Shown here piece by piece: positions 1-7,141 of a stretch of 8,681 nt of DNA; the stretch's first letter is position 1; every line of letters begins with the position of its first letter. Source of the stretch: Alistipes sp. (lineage in GTDB: Bacteria > Bacteroidota > Bacteroidia > Bacteroidales > Rikenellaceae); the NCBI GenBank assembly GCA_009774895.1, contig VSOO01000056.1, positions 1 through 8,681 on the forward strand, in the 5' to 3' direction. The notes under the pieces are model-generated. The model saw only the letters and a list, made by a program, of their open reading frames with translations, did not search any database and was not told the origin of the DNA. Made by a program: the position numbers and the translations under genes.

Positions 1-2043
1 GGTCTTATGGCCAAGCCGCAGAAGTCGGGTGTCGAGGGCGGTCAGCAGGTCATCGAGAACCCGATTCTCTCGAACTTCAAGGAGGGTCTTTCGGTGCTGG
101 AGTACTTCATCTCGACGCACGGTGCCCGAAAGGGTCTTGCGGATACCGCACTGAAGACGGCCGATGCCGGTTACCTGACGCGCCGTCTGGTGGACGTGGC
201 GCAGGACGTCATCATCAACGAGGAGGACTGCGGCACGCTGCGCGGTCTGACCGCCACGGCGATCAAACGCAACGACGACGTGGTGCAGACGCTCTACGAC
301 CGCATCCTGGGCCGCACGGCGCTCAACGACGTCATCCACCCGCTCACGGGCGAGATCATCTGCCGCGCGGGCGAGGAGATCACGGAGGACATCGCCGAGG
401 CGATCGAGAAGTCGCCGCTCGAATCGGTGGAGATCCGTTCGATGCTCACGTGCGAGTCGCGTCGCGGCGTGTGCGCCAAGTGCTACGGCCGCAACCTGGC
501 CACGGCGCGCATGGTGCAGAAAGGCGAGGTGGTCGGCGTGATCGCCGCGCAGTCGATCGGCGAGCCGGGTACGCAGCTTACCCTGCGTACGTTCCACGTC
601 GGCGGTGTGGCCGGCGGCAGCGCCGTCGAGACCAACGTGGTGTCGAAATATGCGGGCCGTCTCGAAATCGACGAGCTGCGCACGGTGAAGAGCAAGAACG
701 CCGCGGGCGAGCCGGTCGATATCGTGATTTCGCGTCAGTCGGAGTTCCGCATCGTCGATCCGAAGACCGACATCGTGCTCTACACCCACAACCTGCCCTA
801 CGGCTCGGTGCTCTTCATGGCCGACGGCGCCGAGGTGCAGAAGGGCGACATGATCTGCGAGTGGGATCCGTACAACGCCGTAATCATCTCGGAGTACGAG
901 GGCCGCGCGGTGTACGAGAACGTCATCGAGGGCGTCACCTACCGCGAGGAGCGCGACGAGCAGACGGGTCTGTCGGAGCGCGTGGTGATCGAGTCGAAGG
1001 ACAAGACCAAGAACCCCGTCATCAAGATCGTGAACAAGGAGGGCGAGGAGGTCAAGCAGTACAACCTGCCCGTTTCGGCCCACGTCGTGGTGAAGGACAA
1101 TGCCAAGATCAAGACGGGCGACATCCTGATCAAGATCCCGCGTGCGGTCGGCAAGTCGGGCGGCGATATTACCGGTGGTCTGCCGCGTGTTACGGAGCTG
1201 TTCGAGGCCCGCAACCCGTCGAATCCCGCCATCGTGTCGGAGATCGACGGCGAGGTGACGTTCGGCAAGATCAAGCGCGGTAACCGCGAGATCATCATCA
1301 CCTCGAAGGAGGGCGATACGAAGCGTTATCTGGTGCCCCTGTCGCGTCAGATCATCGTGCAGGAGAACGACTACGTGAAGGCCGGAAGTCCGCTGTCGGA
1401 CGGTGCCATCACCCCGAGCGACATTCTGAACATCCTCGGTCCCACGAAGGTACAGGAGTACATCGTGAACGAGGTGCAGGAGGTGTACCGCATGCAGGGC
1501 GTGAAGATCAACGACAAGCACTTCGAGGTCATCGTGCGTCAGATGATGAACAAGGTGCAGATCCAGGATCCGGGCGACACCCGCTTCTTCGAGGATCAGA
1601 TCGTCGATAAGTGGGAGTTCATGGACGTGAACGACGAACTGTACGACAAGGTCGTGGTGACCGATGCCGGCGATTCGACGAGCGTGCAGCCGGGCCAGAT
1701 CATCTCGCTGCGCAAGCTGCGCGACGAGAACTCGGGCCTCAAGCGCCGCGACCAGCGACTGGTGCAGGTGCGCGACATCGTGCCCGCCACCTCGCGTCAG
1801 GTGCTCCAGGGTATTACGCGTGCCGCATTGCAGACGTCGAGCTTCATTTCGGCTGCATCGTTCCAAGAGACTACGAAGGTGCTCAACGAGGCCGCCATCC
1901 AGGGCAAGGTCGATCCGCTGGAGAACCTGAAGGAGAACGTGATCTGCGGTCACCTGATCCCCGGCGGTACGGGTCTGCGCGATTACGACGACCTGGTGGT
2001 CGGCTCGGTCGAGGAGCTGGGCGAACTGCGCGCCGCGAAGTAG
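1..2043 (+). CDS. rpoC: DNA-directed RNA polymerase subunit beta' (RpoC), C-terminal half, 5' truncated
   Basis: Catalytic large subunit of RNA polymerase; the reading frame is open from the first base, so the N-terminal half lies outside the window. ATG 7 is internal: the sequence reads GLMAKP, as in other RpoC proteins. Counting from that Met, the bridge helix is at about residues 36-61 ([17 protein letters not shown], then YLTRRL). The second zinc site is Cys75, Cys149, Cys156 and Cys159 ([11 protein letters not shown]). The trigger loop follows [13 protein letters not shown] at about 191-200 ([10 protein letters not shown]). A long insertion of about 190 residues separates the trigger loop from [16 protein letters not shown]. 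It sits where the SI3 insertion lies in E. coli and has similar sequence. The conserved C-terminal [14 protein letters not shown] and HLIPGGTG blocks are present, and the protein ends naturally at TAG 2041. It would be the last gene of an rpoB-rpoC unit, given the terminator that follows. Confidence 0.98.
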   Translation, partial: GLMAKPQKSGVEGGQQVIENPILSNFKEGLSVLEYFISTHGARKGLADTALKTADAGYLTRRLVDVAQDVIINEEDCGTLRGLTATAIKRNDDVVQTLYDRILGRTALNDVIHPLTGEIICRAGEEITEDIAEAIEKSPLESVEIRSMLTCESRRGVCAKCYGRNLATARMVQKGEVVGVIAAQSIGEPGTQLTLRTFHVGGVAGGSAVETNVVSKYAGRLEIDELRTVKSKNAAGEPVDIVISRQSEFRIVDPKTDIVLYTHNLPYGSVLFMADGAEVQKGDMICEWDPYNAVIISEYEGRAVYENVIEGVTYREERDEQTGLSERVVIESKDKTKNPVIKIVNKEGEEVKQYNLPVSAHVVVKDNAKIKTGDILIKIPRAVGKSGGDITGGLPRVTELFEARNPSNPAIVSEIDGEVTFGKIKRGNREIIITSKEGDTKRYLVPLSRQIIVQENDYVKAGSPLSDGAITPSDILNILGPTKVQEYIVNEVQEVYRMQGVKINDKHFEVIVRQMMNKVQIQDPGDTRFFEDQIVDKWEFMDVNDELYDKVVVTDAGDSTSVQPGQIISLRKLRDENSGLKRRDQRLVQVRDIVPATSRQVLQGITRAALQTSSFISAASFQETTKVLNEAAIQGKVDPLENLKENVICGHLIPGGTGLRDYDDLVVGSVEELGELRAAK

Positions 2044-2049
2044 GAAGAG

Positions 2050-2087
2050 GCGCTGCCCTGCGGGCCGGAATCCCGGCGCCGCAGCGC
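2050..2087 (+). other. Stem-loop in the rpoC 3' untranslated region
   Basis: Seven bases after the rpoC stop, GCGCTGC (2050-2056) pairs perfectly with GCAGCGC (2081-2087). An inner CGGG/CCCG pairing (2061-2064 with 2072-2075) is also possible. No T-run follows, so it is not an intrinsic terminator by itself. It may protect the 3' end or simply reflect the high GC content. Confidence 0.35.
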
Positions 2088-2111
2088 AGCCGCAATAGAA
2101 CGGATGCTTTT

Positions 2112-2125
2112 CCGGAACGTTCCGG
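2112..2125. promoter_or_regulatory. 14-bp perfect palindrome between rpoC and its terminator
   Basis: CCGGAACGTTCCGG is identical to its own reverse complement over 14 bases and lies 19 bases before the terminator stem. A dyad with no loop is more typical of a protein-binding site than of an RNA hairpin. The position downstream of rpoC and upstream of the terminator gives no obvious promoter to control, so any function is unknown. Confidence 0.3.
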
Positions 2126-2143
2126 CCGGGGCATTCGGTGCCG

Positions 2144-2187
2144 AACCCTCCGGCTCCCGCAAACATGCGGGGGCCGGAGGGTTTTTT
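2144..2187 (+). terminator. Strong rho-independent terminator after rpoC
   Basis: A 17-bp stem is formed by 2144-2160 and 2167-2183 with only one G-T wobble, closing a 6-base loop (AAACAT). The run of six T at 2182-2187 follows, its first two bases also pairing with A at the stem base. It begins 100 bases after the rpoC stop and would end the rpoBC transcript. This makes it likely that the acyltransferase downstream is transcribed separately. Confidence 0.92.
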
Positions 2188-2590
2188 GCGTTTCGGCCGG
2201 CGGGACCGGCGGTCGCTGGGGCCTTGGATTCCGGCGGCTTTTGTGGTTCCGGCTGTTCTGTTTCTGCTGTTTTTGCGGTCCATGCGGGGCCTTGATTCCG
2301 GCGGTCACTGGAGCTTCGGCGGTCCTTGGGGGCTCCGAGCTTCCTCCGATCGCCGCATACCTGCAATTCCTGAGGGCGTGCATTTCTGTGCGTTTCCCGT
2401 ATCCCTGCGTTCCTCGGGGCTTCGATTCTCTGCATCCCAACCAAGCCTTGCGGTCCCTGCAATTCCTGTGTTTCCGATAACTCTCTTGAGTAGGATTCCG
2501 TGCGGAGAGTTCGGGCTGCGGCCCGGGGGATTGGGCGCGGGGCTCCGCGCCGCCGCACGACCGACCTCGTAGAAAGTCGTCCGCAGAGCG
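2188..2590. repeat. Gene-free stretch with degenerate direct repeats
   Basis: About 400 bp between the rpoC terminator and the next promoter-like site. Several frames are open on both strands, but their products are low-complexity and rich in Arg, Pro and Ala, with no family resemblance, so I see no gene. Repeats are visible. GGTC..TG.GGGCCTTG.ATTCCGGCGG occurs at 2211-2237 and 2277-2304 with one-base gaps, and shorter GGTC-start derivatives follow at about 2303 and 2321. CCTGCAATTCCTG occurs exactly at 2360-2372 and 2456-2468 (96 bp apart), with a diverged relative at 2404-2414. A GC-rich 7-bp hairpin lies at 2534-2551. This may be decayed sequence or old repeat expansion. Confidence 0.5.
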
Positions 2591-2592
2591 CA

Positions 2593-2619
2593 TTGAAACG
2601 GAATAATTGTATACCTTTG
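2593..2619 (+). promoter_or_regulatory. Bacteroidetes-type promoter, candidate for the acyltransferase
   Basis: TACCTTTG at 2612-2619 matches the Bacteroidetes -7 element TAnnTTTG, and TTG at 2593-2595 could serve as the -33 element. The intervening 16 bases are A/T-rich compared with the surroundings (AATAATTGTA just before the -7 element) but somewhat shorter than the usual spacing of about 19-20 in this phylum. Transcription would start near 2625. The leader would then be about 85 nt to ATG 2709 or about 150 nt to ATG 2774. Confidence 0.6.
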
Positions 2620-2708
2620 CAGCCGATTCGTAATACCGCACGGATCATAACCCAAGCGATTAATTTAAAGAGCGGCGGGCATACGGTGCCTACGCCGAAA
2701 ACAGAACG

Positions 2709-2744
2709 ATGAAAATTCCCCCCCCCTGCCCGATGCCGCAGTAG
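2709..2744 (+). other. Short upstream ORF starting at ATG 2709, out of frame with the acyltransferase
   Basis: ATG 2709 sits in an A-rich context (GAAAACAGAACG before it, AAAATT after it), which is the kind of start Bacteroidetes genes use. As sequenced it encodes only 11 residues (MKIPPPCPMPQ) and stops at TAG 2742. It runs through the C9 tract. A net gain of one C or loss of two would fuse it to the acyltransferase frame with a 22-residue extension. It is therefore either the true gene start in an off state, a leader peptide, or chance. Confidence 0.4.
2718..2726 (+). repeat. Homopolymeric C9 tract
   Basis: Nine consecutive C are flanked by TT and T. Runs of this length are prone to slipped-strand mispairing during replication and are typical switches of phase-variable surface genes. 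It lies 9 bases after ATG 2709 and 47 bases before ATG 2774, in front of a membrane acyltransferase, a class often varied in this way. It is also a common place for sequencing or assembly error. Confidence 0.75.
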
Positions 2745-2773
2745 GCGCCACCGGGTATGCCTTCGCCGGCAGA

Positions 2774-3832
2774 ATGTATGAATTCGACGCCCTCCGGGGC
2801 TTTTCCATGGTGCTGGTGGTGATGGGCCACGTCCTGTTGTCCATGAATCTCGGCGGATACGACACTCTTCTCAGCTCCGCCCTATTGACATTCCGCATGC
2901 CGCTCTTCTTCTTTGTGAGCGGATTCTTCGCCTACCGTTCCGTCGGCAAATGGACTTCGGAATTCACGCGCTCCATGCTGGTGCGGAAATTTCGTGCACA
3001 GGTGATCTGCACGCTGATCTTCTTCGCACTTCTGGCCTACGCGTCCGGCGGCGACCCGCTCGGCTGGGTCGAATCGGGCTTCGGCGGCTATTGGTTTACC
3101 GTCGTGCTCTTTCAGATGTTCCTGTGCTATACGCTCCTGTCGCTGCTCGGGCGCAAATGCGGCGAGGGATTCACGATCGCCGGCATGGCTCTGCTTTCCG
3201 CCGCAGGGCTCGGGGTGCTCGTGGCGCCCTTTCCGAAGGAGGGCTGGCTGTGGACCCTCCTCTGTTGGGAGAACGTCGCGAAATACTTCCAGTTCTTCAC
3301 GCTCGGAATCGTGTGCCGCAAATACGAGGCGGCATTCTGCCGCGCGTGCTCGTCCGACAGGATGAAAACGCTGGCGATCGTCGCGTATGTGGCGTGCATG
3401 TGTTTGTGGTACAGCGATTCTTTTCGCGCCTGGAACGGAGTGGCATACCGAATGGTGCACGACGTGGCGGCAAGGTATGCGGGACTCGGCATGGTCGTGA
3501 CGCTCTTTTACTCCGCCCGGGGGTATTTCCGGCGCAACGGCGTCGCGGCCCGGGGGCTGGGGCTGGTCGGCCGGCGCACGCTGGACATCTACATGCTTCA
3601 TTACTTCCTTATCCCGCCGCTTGCGTTCCTCGGCGGACTCCTGGCGCCCGAGGGGATGCTGCTGCTGCAACTGCTCGCGGCGCTGGCGCTCTCGCTTTGC
3701 ATCGTCGCCGTGTGCCTGTTGCTGAGCGGCATTCTGCGGTCGAGCGACTTTCTGTCGGTCTGGCTTTTCGGCATGCGTCCGGCGGCGCGCAAGACTTCCG
3801 CTGCCTGCGACCGGAACCCGCTTGTCGAATAA
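2774..3832 (+). CDS. Membrane acyltransferase, acyltransferase-3 family (probable O-acetyltransferase)
   Basis: Integral membrane protein of 352 residues, about the usual length of a stand-alone acyltransferase-3 protein. Such enzymes move acyl groups, usually acetyl, onto surface sugars such as O-antigen, capsule or exopolysaccharide. Visible family marks are DALRGF at residues 5-10 with the R-x10-H motif Arg8/His19, FRMPLFFFVSGFF at 40-52, an RxxR motif at Arg71-Arg74, and LDIYMLHYFLIPP at 270-282. About ten hydrophobic segments are spread along the protein, with a polar tail after about residue 335. The substrate cannot be told from the sequence, and no glycan genes are adjacent. ATG 2774 is the first ATG in frame after the stop at 2666, but it lies only four residues before the DALRG motif and has no clear ribosome-binding site. 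ATG 2709 has better context but is off by one base at the C9 tract. It is separated from rpoC by a terminator and converges with the operon on the other strand, so it is probably monocistronic. Confidence 0.85.
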   Translation: MYEFDALRGFSMVLVVMGHVLLSMNLGGYDTLLSSALLTFRMPLFFFVSGFFAYRSVGKWTSEFTRSMLVRKFRAQVICTLIFFALLAYASGGDPLGWVESGFGGYWFTVVLFQMFLCYTLLSLLGRKCGEGFTIAGMALLSAAGLGVLVAPFPKEGWLWTLLCWENVAKYFQFFTLGIVCRKYEAAFCRACSSDRMKTLAIVAYVACMCLWYSDSFRAWNGVAYRMVHDVAARYAGLGMVVTLFYSARGYFRRNGVAARGLGLVGRRTLDIYMLHYFLIPPLAFLGGLLAPEGMLLLQLLAALALSLCIVAVCLLLSGILRSSDFLSVWLFGMRPAARKTSAACDRNPLVE

Positions 3833-3847
3833 ACTCTCCTGCGGACG

Positions 3848-3885
3848 AAAAAAACGCGCCCCGTGAGTATATCACGGGGCGCGTT
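3848..3885 (-). terminator. Rho-independent terminator of the leftward operon
   Basis: A perfect 14-bp stem (3853-3866 with 3872-3885) encloses the loop GTATA. On the minus strand the stem runs into seven T (complement of A 3848-3854). It lies about 50 bases after the CoA-transferase stop and 15 bases after the acyltransferase stop. On the plus strand no T-run follows, so it should act mainly leftward, although the hairpin may also stabilise the acyltransferase mRNA. A second weaker stem, CCGGCAC/GTGCCGG (3892-3898 with 3923-3929), lies between it and the operon. Confidence 0.88.
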
Positions 3886-3935
3886 GCATGACCGGCACGA
3901 CGGTCCCGCAGCGGGGCCGCAGGTGCCGGAGCGCG

Positions 3936-5231
3936 CTACTTCAGCCGCAGGAACGAGTAGCCGTAGCGTTCGGCCGCGGCGCGTTCGAGCTCTTCGCGGA
4001 ACTGCGGGTGCGCGATCCCGATCAGCGCACGGGCCCGCTGCGCGAGGTTCTTGCCCCGGAGGTCGGCCACGCCGTACTCCGTGACTACGTGCTGGATCAT
4101 GTGGCGGGTCGTCACCACGCCGGCGCCGGACGCCAGCACGGGGTTGATCTTCGACTGGCCCTTCTCGGTCATCGACGGGATGGCGATGAAGGTCTTGCCG
4201 CCCTCGGAGAGGGCGCCGCCGTACATGAAGTCGTGCTGTCCGCCCACGCCCGAAATGATGCGCGTGCCGACCGAGTCGGCGCAGATCTGTCCCGTGAGAT
4301 CGACTTCGACCGCCGAATTGATCGCCATCACCTTGGGATTCTGACGGATGCGGAAGGGGTCGTTCGTCCAGGCCACGTCGCGCATTTCGAGGTCCTCGCA
4401 GTAGTCCATGTAGTCGTAGAGCCGCTTCGAGCCGAGGGCCAGCGACGCCACGTTCTTGTGGGGCAGGACTTTCTTCTGCGAGTTGTCGATGATGCCGCGC
4501 TCGATCAGGGGCACCACGCCGTCGGTCATGGCCTCGGTGTGCAGTCCGAGGTGCTTGTGGTTCGTGAGCGCCGCGAGCACGGCGTTCGGAATGCCGCCCA
4601 CGCCGATCTGGAGCGTTGCGCCGTCGGGAATGAGCTCGGCGATGTGGCGGCCGATGCGGCTCTCGATCTCGTTGGGCACGCAGGTCGGCAGCTCGACCAG
4701 CGGTTCGTCCACTTCGACGGCGGCGTCGATCTTCGAGATGTGGATCAGCGCGTCGCCGTACGAGAAGGGCATGGCGGCATTGACCTGCGCGATAACGGTC
4801 TTGGCGCACTCCACGGCCGGCACGGCCAGGTCGGCCGAGACGCCGTAGGAGCAGTAGCCGTCGGCATTGGGCCGCGAGACGTTGAGGATCGCCACGTCCA
4901 CGGGCAGCAGCCCGCTGCGGAAGAGCCCCGGGATTTCGCCCAGGAACGCCGGGATGGTCTGGCCGTAGCCCTGTGCGAGCCAGCGGCGGATGTTGTTGGC
5001 CACGAAGAGGCTGTTCACGAGGAACGTATCCTTGAATTCGGGCTTGCAGTAGGGGGCGTCGCCCCGGCCTACGGCGAATGCCGAGTAGAGCGTGACGTCG
5101 GTGAGCTCCGCCGCGCGGTCGGTCATCGCCTGCACGAGCACCTCGGGAATCGAGGTGCTGCCCTGGATGTAAACGTGGTCGTGCGGGCGGATCAGTTTCA
5201 CGGCCTCGGCCGCTGTGGTGTAGTTTGCCAT
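3936..5231 (-). CDS. Acetyl-CoA hydrolase/transferase family CoA-transferase
   Basis: Cytosolic enzyme of 431 residues, full length for the family that includes 4-hydroxybutyrate CoA-transferase and butyryl- or succinyl-CoA:acetate CoA-transferases. These move CoA between carboxylic acids through a glutamyl-CoA intermediate. Visible marks are GSTSIPEVLV near the N-terminus (24-33), GVGGIPNAV at 210-218, HTEAMTDGV at 231-239 with Glu233 the likely nucleophile, GVGGQHDFMYGG at 328-339, and TEYGVADLRGKN at 384-395. ATG 5231 is chosen because it follows the aminotransferase stop by two bases, which implies co-transcription and coupling. As the last gene of the operon, its likely job is to unload aryl-acetyl-CoA made by IorAB onto acetate or succinate. 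The substrate is inferred from context; a general short-chain role (butyrate, propionate or 4-hydroxybutyrate) is a real alternative. Confidence 0.9.
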   Translation of the reverse strand: MANYTTAAEAVKLIRPHDHVYIQGSTSIPEVLVQAMTDRAAELTDVTLYSAFAVGRGDAPYCKPEFKDTFLVNSLFVANNIRRWLAQGYGQTIPAFLGEIPGLFRSGLLPVDVAILNVSRPNADGYCSYGVSADLAVPAVECAKTVIAQVNAAMPFSYGDALIHISKIDAAVEVDEPLVELPTCVPNEIESRIGRHIAELIPDGATLQIGVGGIPNAVLAALTNHKHLGLHTEAMTDGVVPLIERGIIDNSQKKVLPHKNVASLALGSKRLYDYMDYCEDLEMRDVAWTNDPFRIRQNPKVMAINSAVEVDLTGQICADSVGTRIISGVGGQHDFMYGGALSEGGKTFIAIPSMTEKGQSKINPVLASGAGVVTTRHMIQHVVTEYGVADLRGKNLAQRARALIGIAHPQFREELERAAAERYGYSFLRLK

Positions 5232-5233
5232 GG

Positions 5234-6547
5234 TCAGTCTTTGTGGTTTTGTGCGAAGAGCGCCAGACGCTCGTCGAGCATGTCGAACTGTTCGGGTCGG
5301 TTCATCTGCGAGATGCAGACGCGGATGCCCTCCTGGTGGCTGCCGGTGGAGGTGAGCGAGATGGCGCAGATGCCGTAGAGCAGCAGCTCGCGCAGCAGCT
5401 CGGCGCTGGTCATGCCGCGGCGGCCGATCGTGTAGAAGAAGCCGTCGCTGACGTGCTCGTCGCGGTCCTTGTCATAGACGATGTGGAAGCCGTGGCGCAG
5501 GAAGATCTCCTTGCTGCGCGCCGCGCGCCGCGCATACTCCGAGGCGTGGCCCACGAAGTCGAGGCGTCCCTCGGCCGCGGCGTCGAACATCGCGGCCAGG
5601 GCGCACTGCGCCGAATGGCTCGTGCCCGACGAGGCGCCGTAGAGGATGCCCAGCACGTAGGCGTCGCCCAGGCGCCCGATGTTGTAGCGCTCGCGCAGCG
5701 CCGGATAGGTGCGGCCGTAGAGCTTGTCCGAAATGGCGGCCACGGCGATGCGCTGTCCGGCGTAGCTGAAGATCTTCGAGGCCGAGAGCATCAGGATGTA
5801 GTTGTCGGTGTAGCGTGCCACGGTGGCCTGGAACGGGGCCTCGCCCGGGCGGCCGAGCGGCTTGCGGAAGTCCATGCACAGGTAGGCCAGGTCCTCGATC
5901 ACCACCGTGTCGTACTGCGTGGCTAGGCGGCCGATGGTCGCCAGCTCCTCCTCCGTGAGGCAGATCCACGCCGGATTGTTGGGGTTCGAGTAGACGATGG
6001 CCGCGATGTTGCCCTCGCGCAGGTAGCTTTCGAGCTTGGCGCCCAGGCGGTCGTCGCGGTATTCGTAGATGTCGAACGAGGCGCTCTTGATGCCGAGGAT
6101 GTTGGTCTGGCTGCGCTGCACGGGGAAGCCGGGGTCGATGAAGAGGATGGTGTCGCGCCGCTTGTCGAGCTGCGAGCAGAGCAGGAACGTGGTGAAGCTG
6201 CCCTGCATCGAGCCCACGGTGGGGATGCAGCCCGCGGGGGCCAGTTCGATGTCGAGGTAGGCGCGGATGAACTTCGAGGCGGCCTCCTTCAGGGCCGGAA
6301 TGCCCTGCATCGGGGGGTATATCGAGGCCACGCCCCGCTGCAACGCGGCGCATTCGGCCTCGACGCCGACCTGCTCGGGCGCGAGGCCCGGGATGCCCAT
6401 TTCGAGGTGGAGGAACTCCGCACCCGAGCGCTGCTCCATGCGGCGTGCGATGTCGCCCGACTGGCGGATGGTCGCCTGTGCGATGTCGGCGATGTCCATC
6501 TCCCGAAGAATGTCGTTCAGGAGCGAGGTTTCGATCGGCATCTTCAT
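5234..6547 (-). CDS. Pyridoxal-phosphate aminotransferase, class I/II (probably aromatic amino acid)
   Basis: Fold-type I PLP enzyme of 437 residues. Visible marks are the N-terminal GIPGLAPEQ segment (51-59) and YPPMQGIPALKEA (77-89). YSNPNNPAW (186-194) holds the conserved Asn of the NPxNP motif. Asp219 and Tyr222 in VIEDLAY should contact the cofactor. SASKIFSYAGQR (255-266) contains the Schiff-base Lys258 and the phosphate-binding Arg266. Arg409 in GIRVCIS is the likely substrate-carboxylate arginine. The frame is open further upstream, to about 6877, but that part overlaps iorB. ATG 6547 forms an ATGA overlap with the iorB stop, and the protein from there has family length. Position between iorB and a CoA-transferase suggests it makes the 2-oxoacid substrate of IorAB (for example indolepyruvate or phenylpyruvate). 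The amino acid specificity is inferred from context, not read from residues. Confidence 0.92.
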   Translation of the reverse strand: MKMPIETSLLNDILREMDIADIAQATIRQSGDIARRMEQRSGAEFLHLEMGIPGLAPEQVGVEAECAALQRGVASIYPPMQGIPALKEAASKFIRAYLDIELAPAGCIPTVGSMQGSFTTFLLCSQLDKRRDTILFIDPGFPVQRSQTNILGIKSASFDIYEYRDDRLGAKLESYLREGNIAAIVYSNPNNPAWICLTEEELATIGRLATQYDTVVIEDLAYLCMDFRKPLGRPGEAPFQATVARYTDNYILMLSASKIFSYAGQRIAVAAISDKLYGRTYPALRERYNIGRLGDAYVLGILYGASSGTSHSAQCALAAMFDAAAEGRLDFVGHASEYARRAARSKEIFLRHGFHIVYDKDRDEHVSDGFFYTIGRRGMTSAELLRELLLYGICAISLTSTGSHQEGIRVCISQMNRPEQFDMLDERLALFAQNHKD

Positions 6548-7131
6548 CGCTGCATGCTTTTGCGTGCGTACTCGTATCCTGCGCGGAACGCCGCGAGGTT
6601 GCTCTCGACCACGGCGTCGCCCTTGCGTGCGAAGATGTCGCGGATGCCCTGTTCGAGCTTGGCGGCTTCGAGGTCGAGCAGCGGCGCCGCGGCGCCCAGC
6701 AGGACGATGTTGGCCGCGCGGGGCGATGCCGCCTCCTTGGCTATGGTGTCCACGTCGATGGCGATCACGCGGGGCAGCGACCGCAGCGCGCGGTCGAGGG
6801 CCTCGGCCTCGGGGTAGTTGCCTATGTTCACGAAGGGCGTGGTGTTCGTCACGATCCAGCCCTCGGTCGAGAGCCACGGCAGGTAGCGCAGGGCCTCCAT
6901 GGGTTCGAGCGAGAGGATGATGTCCGCACAGCCGCGCGGTATGAGGTCCGAGGCGATGGGGGCCGACGACAGACGCAGGTTCGACTGCACGTCGCCGCCG
7001 CGCTGGCTCATGCCGTGGACTTCGGCCTGTTTGATGTGGAGTCCCTCGTTGAGGGCGGCTTTGCCGATGACGGTGGCGATCGAGAGGATGCCTTGTCCTC
7101 CGACGCCCGAAAGTATGATGTCGCGTTTCAT
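6544..7131 (-). CDS. iorB: Indolepyruvate:ferredoxin oxidoreductase, beta subunit
   Basis: A protein of 195 residues, normal for IorB, corresponding to the gamma-type domain of 2-oxoacid:ferredoxin oxidoreductases. With IorA it converts aryl pyruvates plus CoA into aryl-acetyl-CoA, CO2 and reduced carrier in the anaerobic cytosol. Visible marks are GVGGQGIL (9-16) and the EVHGMSQRGGDVQSNLR block (37-53), followed by the LSLEPMEALRYLPWLS segment typical of IorB. No iron-sulfur cysteine motif is present. ATG 7131 starts 10 bases after the iorA stop, and its TGA overlaps the aminotransferase start in an ATGA, so all are read from one transcript. Related pyruvate and 2-oxoisovalerate oxidoreductase gamma subunits are less likely because iorA is the partner. 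Confidence 0.95.
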   Translation of the reverse strand: MKRDIILSGVGGQGILSIATVIGKAALNEGLHIKQAEVHGMSQRGGDVQSNLRLSSAPIASDLIPRGCADIILSLEPMEALRYLPWLSTEGWIVTNTTPFVNIGNYPEAEALDRALRSLPRVIAIDVDTIAKEAASPRAANIVLLGAAAPLLDLEAAKLEQGIRDIFARKGDAVVESNLAAFRAGYEYARKSMQR

Positions 7132-7141
7132 GAAACTGCTC

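Larger units (their letters stand above)
2673..2768 (+). repeat. Long imperfect inverted repeat (leader hairpin) at the acyltransferase start
   Basis: The arm 2673-2697 pairs with 2736-2768 through five helical blocks: CGGCG/CGCCG, GGCATAC/GTATGCC, GGTG/CACC, CCTAC/GTAGG and GC/GC. These give about 23 base pairs, with bulges only on the 3' arm (2762-2763, 2753-2754, 2746-2748, 2740). The 5' end of the acyltransferase transcript would fold into a strong hairpin. ATG 2709 and the C9 run lie in its loop, and it ends six bases before ATG 2774. It could limit ribosome access or be a recombination site; no recombinase is in view. Confidence 0.5.

Noticed and set aside
2534..2551. A GGCGCGG/CCGCGCC hairpin as a terminator
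   Set aside because: No T-run on either side and no gene ending there; a short GC-rich dyad of this kind is expected by chance here.
1883..2648. Two long minus-strand frames (252 and 221 codons) across the rpoC end and the gap
   Set aside because: They run through the rpoC coding end and the terminator hairpin. Their products are low-complexity and lack any recognisable domain; two overlapping open frames at once is what GC-rich non-coding DNA gives.
2188..2773. A CRISPR array, tRNA or small RNA in the long gap
   Set aside because: The repeats are irregular in spacing and degenerate, with no constant spacer length. No cloverleaf or known RNA motif could be recognised by eye. A covariance-model search would be decisive.
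3888..5378. A 496-codon open frame on the plus strand
   Set aside because: It lies antisense to the CoA-transferase, which has full motifs. The product is a His-, Arg- and Val-rich string with no family resemblance, as expected from an opposite-strand frame in GC-rich coding DNA.
6548..6877. Upstream extension of the aminotransferase frame
   Set aside because: The extra 110 residues are a shadow of iorB. The ATGA overlap at 6547 and the normal family length support the later start.
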